A stretch of 64,000 bases of DNA, taken from the NCBI RefSeq assembly GCF_000235505.1, contig NZ_JH379030.1, positions 78,609 to 142,608 of the forward strand, read 5' to 3'. This stretch comes from Hungatella hathewayi WAL-18680 (lineage in GTDB: Bacteria > Bacillota > Clostridia > Lachnospirales > Lachnospiraceae). Shown one piece after another: positions 8,476-17,406 of this stretch. The translations under genes were made by a program, and so were the position numbers. The notes below the pieces were generated by a model, which saw only the letters and a program-made list of their open reading frames with translations, had not been told where the DNA came from and did no database searches. Numbering within the stretch: the first letter of the stretch is position 1; every line of letters starts with the position of its first letter.

Positions 8476-10659
8476 CTATGCTCTGCTGGCAGCATTCAAG
8501 CGGTTGATTTCCACTTCCAGATTCTTTACATTGCCGTTAAAGGTGATGTTCAACGTACAGAATCCAAGTTCTTCGTCAATGATGTATTCAATGTCATCGC
8601 CATTTCCTAAAATAGCGTTTAAACATTCTCTCTTGGCCAGCCACTGGCTCTTCTGGCTATTCGGATTGTTGGAGAAGAAGGAGACAATGGCGTCCTCCTT
8701 GAAGTCCCCCGTACCATGCCGCATCACGCGTTCAATATATGTGGTGACCTGTGTCTTATAAATCGGTTCAAAGGTATAGCCGTCTGACATCAGGTTTCTG
8801 GCTTTGTAAACCATGATATTCGTGATATCCGTTCCATTGAGGGCAGCATTTTCGGAAGAGAATACAAACCCAAAATTCTTGCGATTGATATCGGCCTTGA
8901 TGGAATTGGTAAATCCCGTGATTTCTTTCGCCATACTGGTGTAAGTCACCAGCGCGTGGTTATCCGCCTCAATATCGTAGCGCACTCCGGGGAGTTCCGG
9001 GTCTATCTTGAACCGGCTGCCAAATTTATCCCGCAGGTATTCCGGGCACTGACACGCGGCGGCGATTCCGGCTGCCACATAGGCCGCTCCCACATAGACA
9101 CCGTCTATCCAGATTTTCATAATGTCTTCTTTTTCCCCGGATAACTCCACCACGTCATCGCGAATCACCATGCGGCGGTCCAGCACGACGCCGGATTTAT
9201 CCTTTGGTATAATGGTGAAGTTGGGAAGACACGGAATCGCATACTCGCTGAACGGTTTTCCCATAAGGGGAGCGCAGCGGTCCTCATATTTCTCGATTCC
9301 TTCCGTGGCCAGCGCATTGAAGGTAGTACTGTCGCCTGTCTCATAGCTGAAGAAACACTGTACCGCGTAATCCTTAAACACGTCCATCAAACGCCCCAGG
9401 GATTCCACACTGTTTACATCGGTCTTGACTGACACGGTATTTCCCTTAAACCGCTCTCTTGTCAGCTTCATCTTTGAGAACTGGTCCAGGGAGACGGAAG
9501 GCACAATGGCATACCAGACCGTGTTGCTGAAATCATTTTTGGCATTGACCGTGCTTAAGTAAGTGATTAATCTGGAAATGTTGCTGGACTTAGCCATCAG
9601 CTCGTTTTCCACATTGGTAATCAGCAGAGACGGCTTCATTCCCTTCACTTTTCTTGGATACTGCTCGAAGAAACACCAGATGCCAAGTAATTTTTCCATC
9701 AACGGTTTTACTGTTTTGATAAACTCATCTTTGGACTCTTTATAAAATTCCAGATACTCATTGTAATTGGCCACCTCCCGCTCTTTGTCAATCTGGCTTT
9801 CCATGGTGGAAGCCAGCGGGCAGAACGTCCTGGCCACAAGGGATGTCACATAGTCGTTGCTCTCCTCATTGAGCGCCTCATAGTCCTCTTTTAACGCGGC
9901 AATCAGGCCGGCGTTTACATTGTCATCCACTGTGGCCAATGCCGTGGTTTCCGCTTTCGGAGCTTCCAGGATTCGCAGTTCCCCGGTCTCCCCCATGCTC
10001 AGGACTCCAAGAGCCAGCGGGGTGTTGTCTTTCTTTTCCGAGCCGTCTCCCAGAAGAAGCCGAGTCTTGGTGTCCTCGATGGCCAGAGGGAGCATCGCCA
10101 TCACGTTGTTATAGTTGGCGCTGGCCTCCTCGAACATCACGTTTAACTTGTCCGCCAAGTCCTTTTTGTGTGGGTCGCCGTCATCTAACTTGGCGTACTC
10201 CCCGTATGTATACTGAAGCTCTTTCCGGTTCTGGCGGATGTCATCCATGACCTTTTTCGGTGAAATCATATCCGTGATTTTCTCAAACTTGAAATCCACA
10301 TTGATTCTTCCCTCGGAACGTTTCGTGTCAACCATGGACATGAGCATGTTCATAAACTCATTCTGACGGTTCAGTGGAATCTCCGTAATCATTTCCTCGG
10401 GGACGCCCTCCGGCTTGTCCAGGCGATAGGAGACTCTCTGATTATTGGCGTTAAAATAGCAGTAGACCGCCGGGCTGAATTTTTCCAGAACCTCGTCAAA
10501 ACTCCGCACCATCAGATGCTCGTTTATCTCCTTAATTTTGTCGTCGGACAGACTCTCCATCCCTCTTACATCCCCAACCAGGGTCAATAAATCCATTTTT
10601 TCCGGATTTAATGTCTCCATTAACATGGTCCTGTTGGTTTGTTTAATTACGTTTGCCAT
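8476..10659 (-). CDS. Contractile sheath protein, possibly a TssB-TssC-like fusion
   Basis: The 727-residue protein carries INVDFKFEKITDMISPKKV at about residue 118, resembling the VDLKFE-x-DFSP core of the small sheath subunit TssB/VipA. Its last third looks like a TssC/VipB or phage-sheath domain (YVGAAYVAAGIAAACQCPEY, NIMVYKARNLMSDGYTFEP, TTYIERVMRH, then an ITFNGNVKNLEVEI end strand). Normal TssB is about 170 and TssC about 500 residues, so the length suits a one-chain sheath. It lies 30 bases after the vWA gene and directly before the tube genes. I am fairly sure of sheath and less sure of fusion. Confidence 0.7.
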   Translation of the reverse strand: MANVIKQTNRTMLMETLNPEKMDLLTLVGDVRGMESLSDDKIKEINEHLMVRSFDEVLEKFSPAVYCYFNANNQRVSYRLDKPEGVPEEMITEIPLNRQNEFMNMLMSMVDTKRSEGRINVDFKFEKITDMISPKKVMDDIRQNRKELQYTYGEYAKLDDGDPHKKDLADKLNVMFEEASANYNNVMAMLPLAIEDTKTRLLLGDGSEKKDNTPLALGVLSMGETGELRILEAPKAETTALATVDDNVNAGLIAALKEDYEALNEESNDYVTSLVARTFCPLASTMESQIDKEREVANYNEYLEFYKESKDEFIKTVKPLMEKLLGIWCFFEQYPRKVKGMKPSLLITNVENELMAKSSNISRLITYLSTVNAKNDFSNTVWYAIVPSVSLDQFSKMKLTRERFKGNTVSVKTDVNSVESLGRLMDVFKDYAVQCFFSYETGDSTTFNALATEGIEKYEDRCAPLMGKPFSEYAIPCLPNFTIIPKDKSGVVLDRRMVIRDDVVELSGEKEDIMKIWIDGVYVGAAYVAAGIAAACQCPEYLRDKFGSRFKIDPELPGVRYDIEADNHALVTYTSMAKEITGFTNSIKADINRKNFGFVFSSENAALNGTDITNIMVYKARNLMSDGYTFEPIYKTQVTTYIERVMRHGTGDFKEDAIVSFFSNNPNSQKSQWLAKRECLNAILGNGDDIEYIIDEELGFCTLNITFNGNVKNLEVEINRLNAASRA

Positions 10660-10688
10660 CTTGTTCCTCCTTATTGTTCCCGGTGCTC

Positions 10689-12602
10689 TTAACGTTCACT
10701 GGGTTTTAAATTTTTGTAATGAATCTCCATCTCCGTTGTCTCGTCCTCAAAACAAATCGTCAGCTTCTCGTCAAAGAACACCGGGTACCCCATTCCCTTT
10801 TTTAAAATCTCTGTCCCCCGCAGAACGGTGCACCGTTCCGACTGGTCCATAATGATGATGGACTGGTCCGGCCCCGGATAAAACGTGATATCATCGGCTC
10901 CTATTTTTCCAAATTTCAAGCCACAGGAGTTCAGTATCCAATCCAGCGTCATTCGCCCGCCTTTCCGGCCAAACAGGCGGAAGGTCTGCGGCGGAATATC
11001 CCGGCCGCTCTCCGTGCGGATGACATACATGTTAAACTTGCCGGTGTAATCACAGTTCTTTGTCTCCAGCTTTTTGCCGGATTCTCTGGCCGCCGGTGAC
11101 TGCGCCATATAGATAACGGTAGTTCGGCTTTTTTTCACCCAGAGAAAGAGAATCAGGAGTAATCCGGCGGCGAGAACGCCAAGTCCAATCCATAAGGGAC
11201 GATAGTCCGGTCTCGGTTCCGGCTCCGGGTCTGGCGGGATGACAAGCGCAGCTTCCACCGGCTGCTCCATAAAATACTGCTCCGCAAATCCGCCCGTATC
11301 CACCAGCACAGAAAGATAATCCATGCCGTCTATCTCCAGAGACTGCTCCAGTTTTCCATCCTGAATGGTCCCTGTATACTCGATTCCATTGATGGTATAG
11401 GTGACTTTCTGTCCCGCATAATAGTCACAGTCCCAGATACTGGTTTCCTGGCTGCCCGCCTCCGCCGCCCATATCGTGATATCGGCATAGTGCTTGTATT
11501 CAGGAGGAATCTCCTTTTTCATCTCCTCCTCACTGCGGGGCTGTTCCTCTCCCCGATACGCAATCTGGGTAACCAGCTCCGCCTGAAACTCTGTCATAAG
11601 ATACGCTTGAACAATGGAGGATTCGGGAGCTTCAAACCGGACATCCACCTCCGTTTCATAGGGGCTGTCTATCTGTACAACACTGAAGTTTTGGCCGGAA
11701 TAAAGACTTCCGTCCTTCGCCGTATAGTCAGCGGTTACATTGCTGATTCCATGGGATGCGGTCAACAAAATTTTGGACTTTGACGCGCCTGTGCCGGGAA
11801 GCTTTATCTGAAAGTTTCCACTTCCTCCTCCGGTGGTGCCTGCCAAGCGTTTCGGCACCTGAAAGCGGTGGAACATCAACTGTTCAAAAATCTGCGATAT
11901 GGAACCGGACTGCCCCTCCCAGTAGATGGCGCCGTCCGTCATTTCCGCCGCATCAAAAATATGCATCTTCGGCTGGAGTTCCTCGCCGATTGCCACAATA
12001 TATACTTTGACTCCCCGCTCTTTGGCACGCTGCGCGGCGTCTACAAACATGGCTCTGGACTTCTCGGTGTCCTCGTTCTTTTTCATAACGATTTCGCCGT
12101 CGGACAGCATTACAATGTAACGGTCTGTCTCCTCCGCATCCGAAAACAAATCCATCGCCTGACTCAGCCCCTCGCCGGCATTCGTATAGCCGGTGTACCG
12201 GACCCGTTCCAGCTGCGCCTCCAGCTCTTCTTTTCCGCCTCCAACCTTTGACACCGCCTGGATTTCCGTACTGTAAGCGACAAATCCTGTCTGATAGTCA
12301 GATGGCAGGCCGTACACCATCTGCCGGATAGCATCGATAGCCAGCCGGTTTTTATCCTGAGCATTCATGGAATTACTGGCGTCCAGCAGGAACACGACCT
12401 CGCTTCCTCTGTTCTCTTCTACTTCGGCACAAGAGACAAACGTATGTATGTGAAACAGGAATATAAAAATTATCAGATAAATCGAAATAGATTTTATGAT
12501 TTTGATAGGAATCCCCCCTCTTTTGGCCCATATTGATAAAATATCATTAATTTCGACAGGAAACAACCACTCATACACGAACGATGTCGTTTTATGCACC
12601 AA
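10689..12602 (-). CDS. Surface vWA-domain protein with single membrane helix and FHA-like cytoplasmic tail
   Basis: An export signal (IYLIIFIFLFHIHTFVSCAE) is followed by a von Willebrand A domain at about 65-245 with an intact MIDAS (DASNSM, TGYTNAGEG, MLSDGE). A beta-rich extracellular part, a Pro-rich stretch and a transmembrane helix at about 467-488 follow. The cytoplasmic C-terminus ends in an FHA-like beta domain (SIIIMDQSERCTVLRGTEI). Type VI kinase PpkA also carries vWA, so this may be a surface sensor for the pathway. The start is unclear: TTG 12602 and GTG 12599 lack a good site, while AGAGGGGGG lies near 12515 just before the signal peptide with no standard start codon. An indel in that G6 run is possible. 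Confidence 0.75.
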   Translation of the reverse strand: MVHKTTSFVYEWLFPVEINDILSIWAKRGGIPIKIIKSISIYLIIFIFLFHIHTFVSCAEVEENRGSEVVFLLDASNSMNAQDKNRLAIDAIRQMVYGLPSDYQTGFVAYSTEIQAVSKVGGGKEELEAQLERVRYTGYTNAGEGLSQAMDLFSDAEETDRYIVMLSDGEIVMKKNEDTEKSRAMFVDAAQRAKERGVKVYIVAIGEELQPKMHIFDAAEMTDGAIYWEGQSGSISQIFEQLMFHRFQVPKRLAGTTGGGSGNFQIKLPGTGASKSKILLTASHGISNVTADYTAKDGSLYSGQNFSVVQIDSPYETEVDVRFEAPESSIVQAYLMTEFQAELVTQIAYRGEEQPRSEEEMKKEIPPEYKHYADITIWAAEAGSQETSIWDCDYYAGQKVTYTINGIEYTGTIQDGKLEQSLEIDGMDYLSVLVDTGGFAEQYFMEQPVEAALVIPPDPEPEPRPDYRPLWIGLGVLAAGLLLILFLWVKKSRTTVIYMAQSPAARESGKKLETKNCDYTGKFNMYVIRTESGRDIPPQTFRLFGRKGGRMTLDWILNSCGLKFGKIGADDITFYPGPDQSIIIMDQSERCTVLRGTEILKKGMGYPVFFDEKLTICFEDETTEMEIHYKNLKPSER

Positions 12603-12633
12603 TTAAAAAGGGGGGTCTGTTTTGGTTCTGGAA

Positions 12634-13332
12634 TTATAGTAATCTTTTCAAAAAACATTCTTTCATTTCGTTCAAATACGATGCACTGATAGGGAAACAT
12701 TTCCCATTCTGCATCTCAACTTCCATGCCTGATATTCTTTTTACGTAATTCATATTGACAATCATCGTGCGATGACATCGACAGAATTGCAATGGCAGCG
12801 TTCGGACCAATTTGGAAAGAGCGATTAGCTGCTTATGATACCCGTCTGCCATGTGAATTTCTACGTAATGATTAAAACTCTGGAAGTACATAATATCTCT
12901 GTATGGAATCTTCTGCATAGAAGTCGCCGTGATAATAGTATAGACTCCGGCAGCATCCTGCTCCATAATACGCTCCATACATGCCTCGAGCCTTTCCGGC
13001 GACACAGGTTTGATAAGATAATCCAGGGCATCCACCTGATATCCCTCAAAAACATATTCCTCATATAATGTCGTAATCACCACAGGAGTGGAATATCCCA
13101 TCTTCTTCACGCATCTGGCCGTCTCTATCCCATCCAAATTGCCAGCCAATTTGACTGCCATAAAAATTACACGATAATCATTCAATTCACTCTCTAAAAA
13201 TTCCTCGCCGCTAGAAAAGATATGAATTCTTAGTAAACTGGGGCTATTTCTTTTTTGTACCCAGGAATACAATAAACTTGATAAATAATCCGCAAACAGC
13301 TTTTCACTCTCAACAATTGCAACAAACATCAT
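12634..13332 (-). CDS. LytTR-family regulator with degenerate receiver domain
   Basis: Residues 1-120 are a CheY-like receiver and 130-232 a LytTR DNA-binding domain (IPYRDIMYFQSFNHYVEIH, FCRCHRTMIVNMNYVKRI). The phosphoacceptor Asp expected in FLDxxMPG is Ala here (IFMAVKLAGNLDG), and the usual DD pair near the N-terminus reads ES. The YEEYVFEGYQVDALDYLIKP segment is intact. The ATG at 13332 follows AGGGGAGAG; a longer frame to 13476 has no support. It is the first gene upstream of the injection-system cluster and is AT-rich. It probably controls that cluster without classical phosphorylation. No partner histidine kinase is adjacent. Confidence 0.85.
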   Translation of the reverse strand: MMFVAIVESEKLFADYLSSLLYSWVQKRNSPSLLRIHIFSSGEEFLESELNDYRVIFMAVKLAGNLDGIETARCVKKMGYSTPVVITTLYEEYVFEGYQVDALDYLIKPVSPERLEACMERIMEQDAAGVYTIITATSMQKIPYRDIMYFQSFNHYVEIHMADGYHKQLIALSKLVRTLPLQFCRCHRTMIVNMNYVKRISGMEVEMQNGKCFPISASYLNEMKECFLKRLL

Positions 13333-13447
13333 ATGCAAACTCTCCCCTAAACCATAATTGGTCTTAGCTGACCTCTTTTTTATTAATTTATCATATTTTT
13401 TGTTGAATTGTAAAAATTGGAAATAATTGTCGTTTTTTTGGAGAAAT

Positions 13448-13492
13448 TTGTAACAAAAAACAAAACGCCTGTCCATTTAAGGGCAAGACGTT
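13448..13492 (-). terminator. Rho-independent terminator of the aldarate operon
   Basis: Downstream of the last amidohydrolase the minus strand forms an imperfect stem (AAACGTCTTGCCC with GGACAGGCGTTT) and then runs into TTGTTTTTTG. This closes the operon before the LytTR gene. Confidence 0.75.
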
Positions 13493-13515
13493 TCGAATTA
13501 TTATATATAGTTACT

Positions 13516-14685
13516 CTATTTTTGATATAACACTTCCCCACCTCGGAATGTCATAACTACATTTCGTATATCCTCCAGATGTTCGTCCGGGTTTCCGTCA
13601 ATCAAAACCATATCTGCGCATTTCCCCGGTTCCAGCGTTCCGGTAATATCGTCAATGCGGAGCATCCTGGCTGCCGTCCTGGTGGCCGACTGGATGGCCT
13701 GCATATTGGTAAGACCATACTCGTGATAAATCATCAGTTCCATGTGCAGGCTTTCTCCCATCTTCGTCAAACCATTATTCTTCAAAGTACCGATAGAATC
13801 GGTGGAGGCACAGATGGGAATATCATAGTTCAGACATAGTTCAATCGCCCGTCTCTTCCTCTCCAAGTCCTGGGGACTGGCTTTCTTTCTCATGTATTCG
13901 TATTCCGGCTCCGTACTGTGAATGATATTGTACCTGGTCACAATAGTCGGGCAGTAATAACTGCCTTTTTCCTTCATGAGCCGGGCGGTCTCCTCATTCA
14001 ACTGAATGTGTTCGATAGAGCGCACACCTGCGCGGATGGCTCTTTTGGCACCTTCAATTCCGGTGCAGTGAGCGCCTGTCAACAGGCCGACCCGGTCTGC
14101 TTCCTCACAGATGACACGCATCTGTTCTTCACTAAGCTGCGGAGCGTTGGGGATAGAACCCTTGGTGCCCATTCCTCCGGTTGCAAACATTTTCAAAATA
14201 TCCGCCCCTGCGTAAATTGCTTTTCTGGCGGCCTTTCTCGCTTGTTCCGGTGTGTCACACTCATAATTCATCTGCCAGCCATGGCCTCCGGTGATGCTGA
14301 TGCCCCGGCCGCTGGCAATCAGCCGCGGACCCTTCAGCAACCCTTTATTCATCAAATTTCTCACCTTGATGTCACAGTCATCTGCCGTCCCCATATTGCG
14401 GAGCGTGGTGATTCCATACTTCAAGCATTCTTCCAGCTGAACCGTAATGCACATCCCCTGTTCCACTTCAGTGGCTGCGCTTCCCAGCGCCCCTTTTCCC
14501 AGGTGGACGTGGCAGTCAATCAACCCAGGAAGCAAGGTCTTTCTTCCCCCGTCAAGCTCCCAATCACCTTTCAGGGGATGTTCTGAAATTTCTATGATTC
14601 CGGTCTCATCAAACAGGATTGCCCCTCGTTCCAGAACCGAGCCGGTTCCATCGATAATCCGTACATTATGTATTACCTTTTTCAT
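13516..14685 (-). CDS. Metal-dependent amidohydrolase (imidazolonepropionase/prolidase-like)
   Basis: The 389-residue protein shows the amidohydrolase-superfamily metal site: LIDCHVHLG (HxH), ILKMFATGGMGTKG (possible carbamylated Lys), TGAHCTG, RSIEHIQL and ICASTDSIG (final Asp). It ends with the usual GTLEPGKCADMVLIDGNP beta-sandwich motif. It is cytoplasmic, with no signal peptide. It is a paralogue of the gene 12 bases upstream and the last gene of the glucarate dehydratase/Tct operon. The substrate is unknown. Related enzymes hydrolyse dipeptides, N-acyl compounds or cyclic amides, so a conjugated aldarate is a guess from context. Confidence 0.85.
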   Translation of the reverse strand: MKKVIHNVRIIDGTGSVLERGAILFDETGIIEISEHPLKGDWELDGGRKTLLPGLIDCHVHLGKGALGSAATEVEQGMCITVQLEECLKYGITTLRNMGTADDCDIKVRNLMNKGLLKGPRLIASGRGISITGGHGWQMNYECDTPEQARKAARKAIYAGADILKMFATGGMGTKGSIPNAPQLSEEQMRVICEEADRVGLLTGAHCTGIEGAKRAIRAGVRSIEHIQLNEETARLMKEKGSYYCPTIVTRYNIIHSTEPEYEYMRKKASPQDLERKRRAIELCLNYDIPICASTDSIGTLKNNGLTKMGESLHMELMIYHEYGLTNMQAIQSATRTAARMLRIDDITGTLEPGKCADMVLIDGNPDEHLEDIRNVVMTFRGGEVLYQK

Positions 14686-14697
14686 AGTTCCCCTTTC

Positions 14698-15882
14698 CTA
14701 TGCACGCTTCTCATACAACACCTGTCCGTCGCGGCAGGTCATCTCCACCAGTTTTAGATTCCTGATATCATCCAGAGGATTTTCCGACAGAATGACAAAA
14801 TCAGCCCGTTTTCCCACCTCCAGCGTGCCGGTTATTCCATCCAGCATGCAAAGTCTTGCCGCATCACGGGTGGCCGTCAGGATAGCTTCCATCTCACTCA
14901 AACCACACTCCGTGTAAAGGGCTATCTCATCCAGCACATCTCCGATATGGACAAACGGAGCATTCGTATCGGTGGAGGCGCAGATCGGAATTCCCCTTTC
15001 ATGGCACAGGCGGACGGCATTCATCTTCCGCTCCATGTCCCCCGGCTTCGCTTTTGCTTTCAGCCAGGCAAATTCCGGATTGGTATTGTGAAGGATGGAG
15101 TACCTGGCAATTAAGGTCGGACAATAGAAAATCTCATCTCCCTGCTCCTGCCTTTGCACCATCAGCTCCACCGTCTCCTCATCCAGCTGTGCATGCTCGA
15201 TAGAGCGCACTCCCGCCAGGATGGCATTTCTGGCCCCAGGCAGGCTGGTGCAATGGGCTCCGGTAATTTTTCCGCATATTTTTGCCTCATCCACTGCCGG
15301 CTTAAGCTCTTCCACCGAGTACTGCACACTTCCCGGTTTCGACGCCTTCGTAGCCATTCCACCGGTAACCACGAATTTGATGACATCCATGTTCTTCTTA
15401 ATCTTCCGTCTGGTCTCCGATAGCACCTCATCCGCACTGTCAAATCCTTCAGCCAAATTGCCATGGCCACCCGTAATGGAGATGGCCCCACCACTGGCCA
15501 GTATCCGGATTGCCGGATAATGCTCCTGTTCCAGCACGTCCCTGACCGTCAAATCCCCGTCCAGCTCCGTGGACATATTTCGCACACAGGTCACGCCGTA
15601 TTTGGGAAATTCCAAACACTGCCGCATGAGCCTCACTCCAAACTCCGTCTCATTGTCCGGGTCTGCGCCCTTTCCATTCTCCGGTACCTCCATGCCCAGA
15701 TGAACATGACAGTCAAACAGCCCCGGAATCATAGTCTTATGACTACCGTCAATATAAGTATCTCCCGACAGCTTCCCTGCCCCAATTTCTACAATTGTAT
15801 CTCCTTCATATTTTAAAGAACCATGCTCCATCACGTCACCATTTCCGGTGATAATCCGGATGTTTTCAATTACTGTACTCAT
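14698..15882 (-). CDS. Metal-dependent amidohydrolase, paralogue of the downstream gene
   Basis: Same architecture as its neighbour: LFDCHVHLGME, VIKFVVTGGMATKA, TGAHCTS, RSIEHAQL, ICASTDTNAP and GTLEVGKRADFVILSENP. I place the start at the second of two adjacent ATGs (15882), 7 bases after AGGAGA; the ATG at 15885 is the alternative. A longer TTG frame from 15906 would overlap tctA but is unlikely. Two tandem paralogues suggest either a heteromer or related substrates. The presence of both in a transporter/dehydratase operon points to processing of an imported compound. Confidence 0.85.
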   Translation of the reverse strand: MSTVIENIRIITGNGDVMEHGSLKYEGDTIVEIGAGKLSGDTYIDGSHKTMIPGLFDCHVHLGMEVPENGKGADPDNETEFGVRLMRQCLEFPKYGVTCVRNMSTELDGDLTVRDVLEQEHYPAIRILASGGAISITGGHGNLAEGFDSADEVLSETRRKIKKNMDVIKFVVTGGMATKASKPGSVQYSVEELKPAVDEAKICGKITGAHCTSLPGARNAILAGVRSIEHAQLDEETVELMVQRQEQGDEIFYCPTLIARYSILHNTNPEFAWLKAKAKPGDMERKMNAVRLCHERGIPICASTDTNAPFVHIGDVLDEIALYTECGLSEMEAILTATRDAARLCMLDGITGTLEVGKRADFVILSENPLDDIRNLKLVEMTCRDGQVLYEKRA

Positions 15883-15902
15883 CATTTTCTCTCCTAATAA
15901 CT

Positions 15903-17396
15903 TCAAGCATCCACCTTCCGGGCATTTTTCTTTCTTCGGTGTTCCTGGATAAAAGGCATAACCAGCAGAATCAACGCCACAATCAACAGGATACAGGAAA
16001 TCGGTCTGGTAAAGAAGGACGCGTAACCGTTTTTCGCATAGCTGACACCTTTTCTTAAGTTATTCTCCAAAACGCTGGCCAGCACATAAGTCAGCATAAA
16101 CGGTCCTGACGGAATATCCATAACCGCCATCAGCACACCAAACGCCGTGGCTGCCACCACCACAATCACTGCAAACAGATTACTACTGCTGGTATAAGCC
16201 CCGGTAATGCAGATGACAAAAATTGCCGGGTATAAGTAATGGCGCGGAATTTTTAACAGCATAGGGAACAGCGGCATTCCAATTATCTGGAACAATACTA
16301 CAATCACCGCAGTTACAACACAGGCTCCAAAAATCAGGTACACAATCTCCGGTGCATTTCTAAAAATCAATGGACCAGTCTCTACTCCCTGAATGGTCAA
16401 AGCCCCCAGCAAAAGTGCGGTAACCATATCCCCCGGAATCCCCAGAGCGATAAACGGAATCAACGCGCCTCCTAGAGATGCATTGTTTGCAACCTCAGGA
16501 GCAATCACACCGTCCGGGCATCCGTTCCCGAATTCCTCCGGATGTTTGGAGGAATTCTTGGCCATGGCATAGGCCATCTGGTTTGACAGGGAGCCTCCAA
16601 GCCCCGGCAGAAATCCAATCCAAAGTCCTACGATAAAAGAGCGAATCATATTCACCACATTGGACAGCAGTTCCTTCCCCGGAAATGTAAACCGTCCGAC
16701 TTTCACATCGGCTCCCTTTAACTCTGAGCCCTTCGCGTACTCATCAATCAGTACTCGTCCAGCAAACAGGCCAAGCATCACGCCTGTCAGCGGAAGACCG
16801 CCGGATAAATAATAGTTATGAAATGCAAATCTCTGGGTTCCACACAGGGGGGAGGTTCCGATGGACGTAATCAATATCGCAAGACCAGCCCCTAAAAGCC
16901 CCTTTGCCATATTTCCCTTTGACAGGGAGATAACCATGATGATAGCACAGGCTCCCAGAGAGAAGAACTCCCAGGGGCCCAGCTGAACCGCCCATTTTGC
17001 AATGACGGAGCTTAAAAACATGGCAATCAGAACAGAAGGAACGGTTCCGATAAAATTACACATGGTAGCCAGTGACAAAGCCTTCACCGTCTGCCCCTTT
17101 TTTGTATATGCATACCCGTCGTACACCGTGGCTATGGAGGAAGGTGTCCCGGGAATTCCCAGCAGGATGGCGCCGATATAGCTTCCCGACATACTTCCCA
17201 CATAGATGGCCATCAGAAATGGAATGGCTATCTCTGCCTTCATAGTGAATGTCATCGGCAGCATGACTGTGATAGCAAGACCGCCGGACAGTCCTGGAAT
17301 TGCCCCCAATATTACTCCCAAAATTCCTCCAACCGCACACAGGACAAGTACAAGTGGATTGGCCAAATTGCCAAGCGCAACGCTCAATGCTTCCAT
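15903..17396 (-). CDS. tctA: Tripartite tricarboxylate transporter, large permease TctA
   Basis: A polytopic membrane protein of 497 residues with the TctA hallmarks GAIPGLSGGLAITVMLPMTF and GTPSSIATVYDGY near the N-terminus, and LPGLGGSLSNQMAYAMAK and ALGIPGDMVTALLLGAL in the second half. About ten or more hydrophobic segments are visible. It follows tctB by 10 bases and uses the site GTAGGAGGAG. With TctB and TctC it forms a secondary transporter driven by ion gradients; the operon suggests an aldarate or related polyhydroxy acid. Confidence 0.93.
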   Translation of the reverse strand: MEALSVALGNLANPLVLVLCAVGGILGVILGAIPGLSGGLAITVMLPMTFTMKAEIAIPFLMAIYVGSMSGSYIGAILLGIPGTPSSIATVYDGYAYTKKGQTVKALSLATMCNFIGTVPSVLIAMFLSSVIAKWAVQLGPWEFFSLGACAIIMVISLSKGNMAKGLLGAGLAILITSIGTSPLCGTQRFAFHNYYLSGGLPLTGVMLGLFAGRVLIDEYAKGSELKGADVKVGRFTFPGKELLSNVVNMIRSFIVGLWIGFLPGLGGSLSNQMAYAMAKNSSKHPEEFGNGCPDGVIAPEVANNASLGGALIPFIALGIPGDMVTALLLGALTIQGVETGPLIFRNAPEIVYLIFGACVVTAVIVVLFQIIGMPLFPMLLKIPRHYLYPAIFVICITGAYTSSSNLFAVIVVVAATAFGVLMAVMDIPSGPFMLTYVLASVLENNLRKGVSYAKNGYASFFTRPISCILLIVALILLVMPFIQEHRRKKNARKVDA

Positions 17397-17406
17397 TTTT
17401 CTCCTC

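Noticed and set aside
1-13332. Injection locus as a prophage
   Set aside because: There are no integrase, terminase, portal, capsid or lysis genes, and the FHA/PP2C/vWA content is not phage-like.
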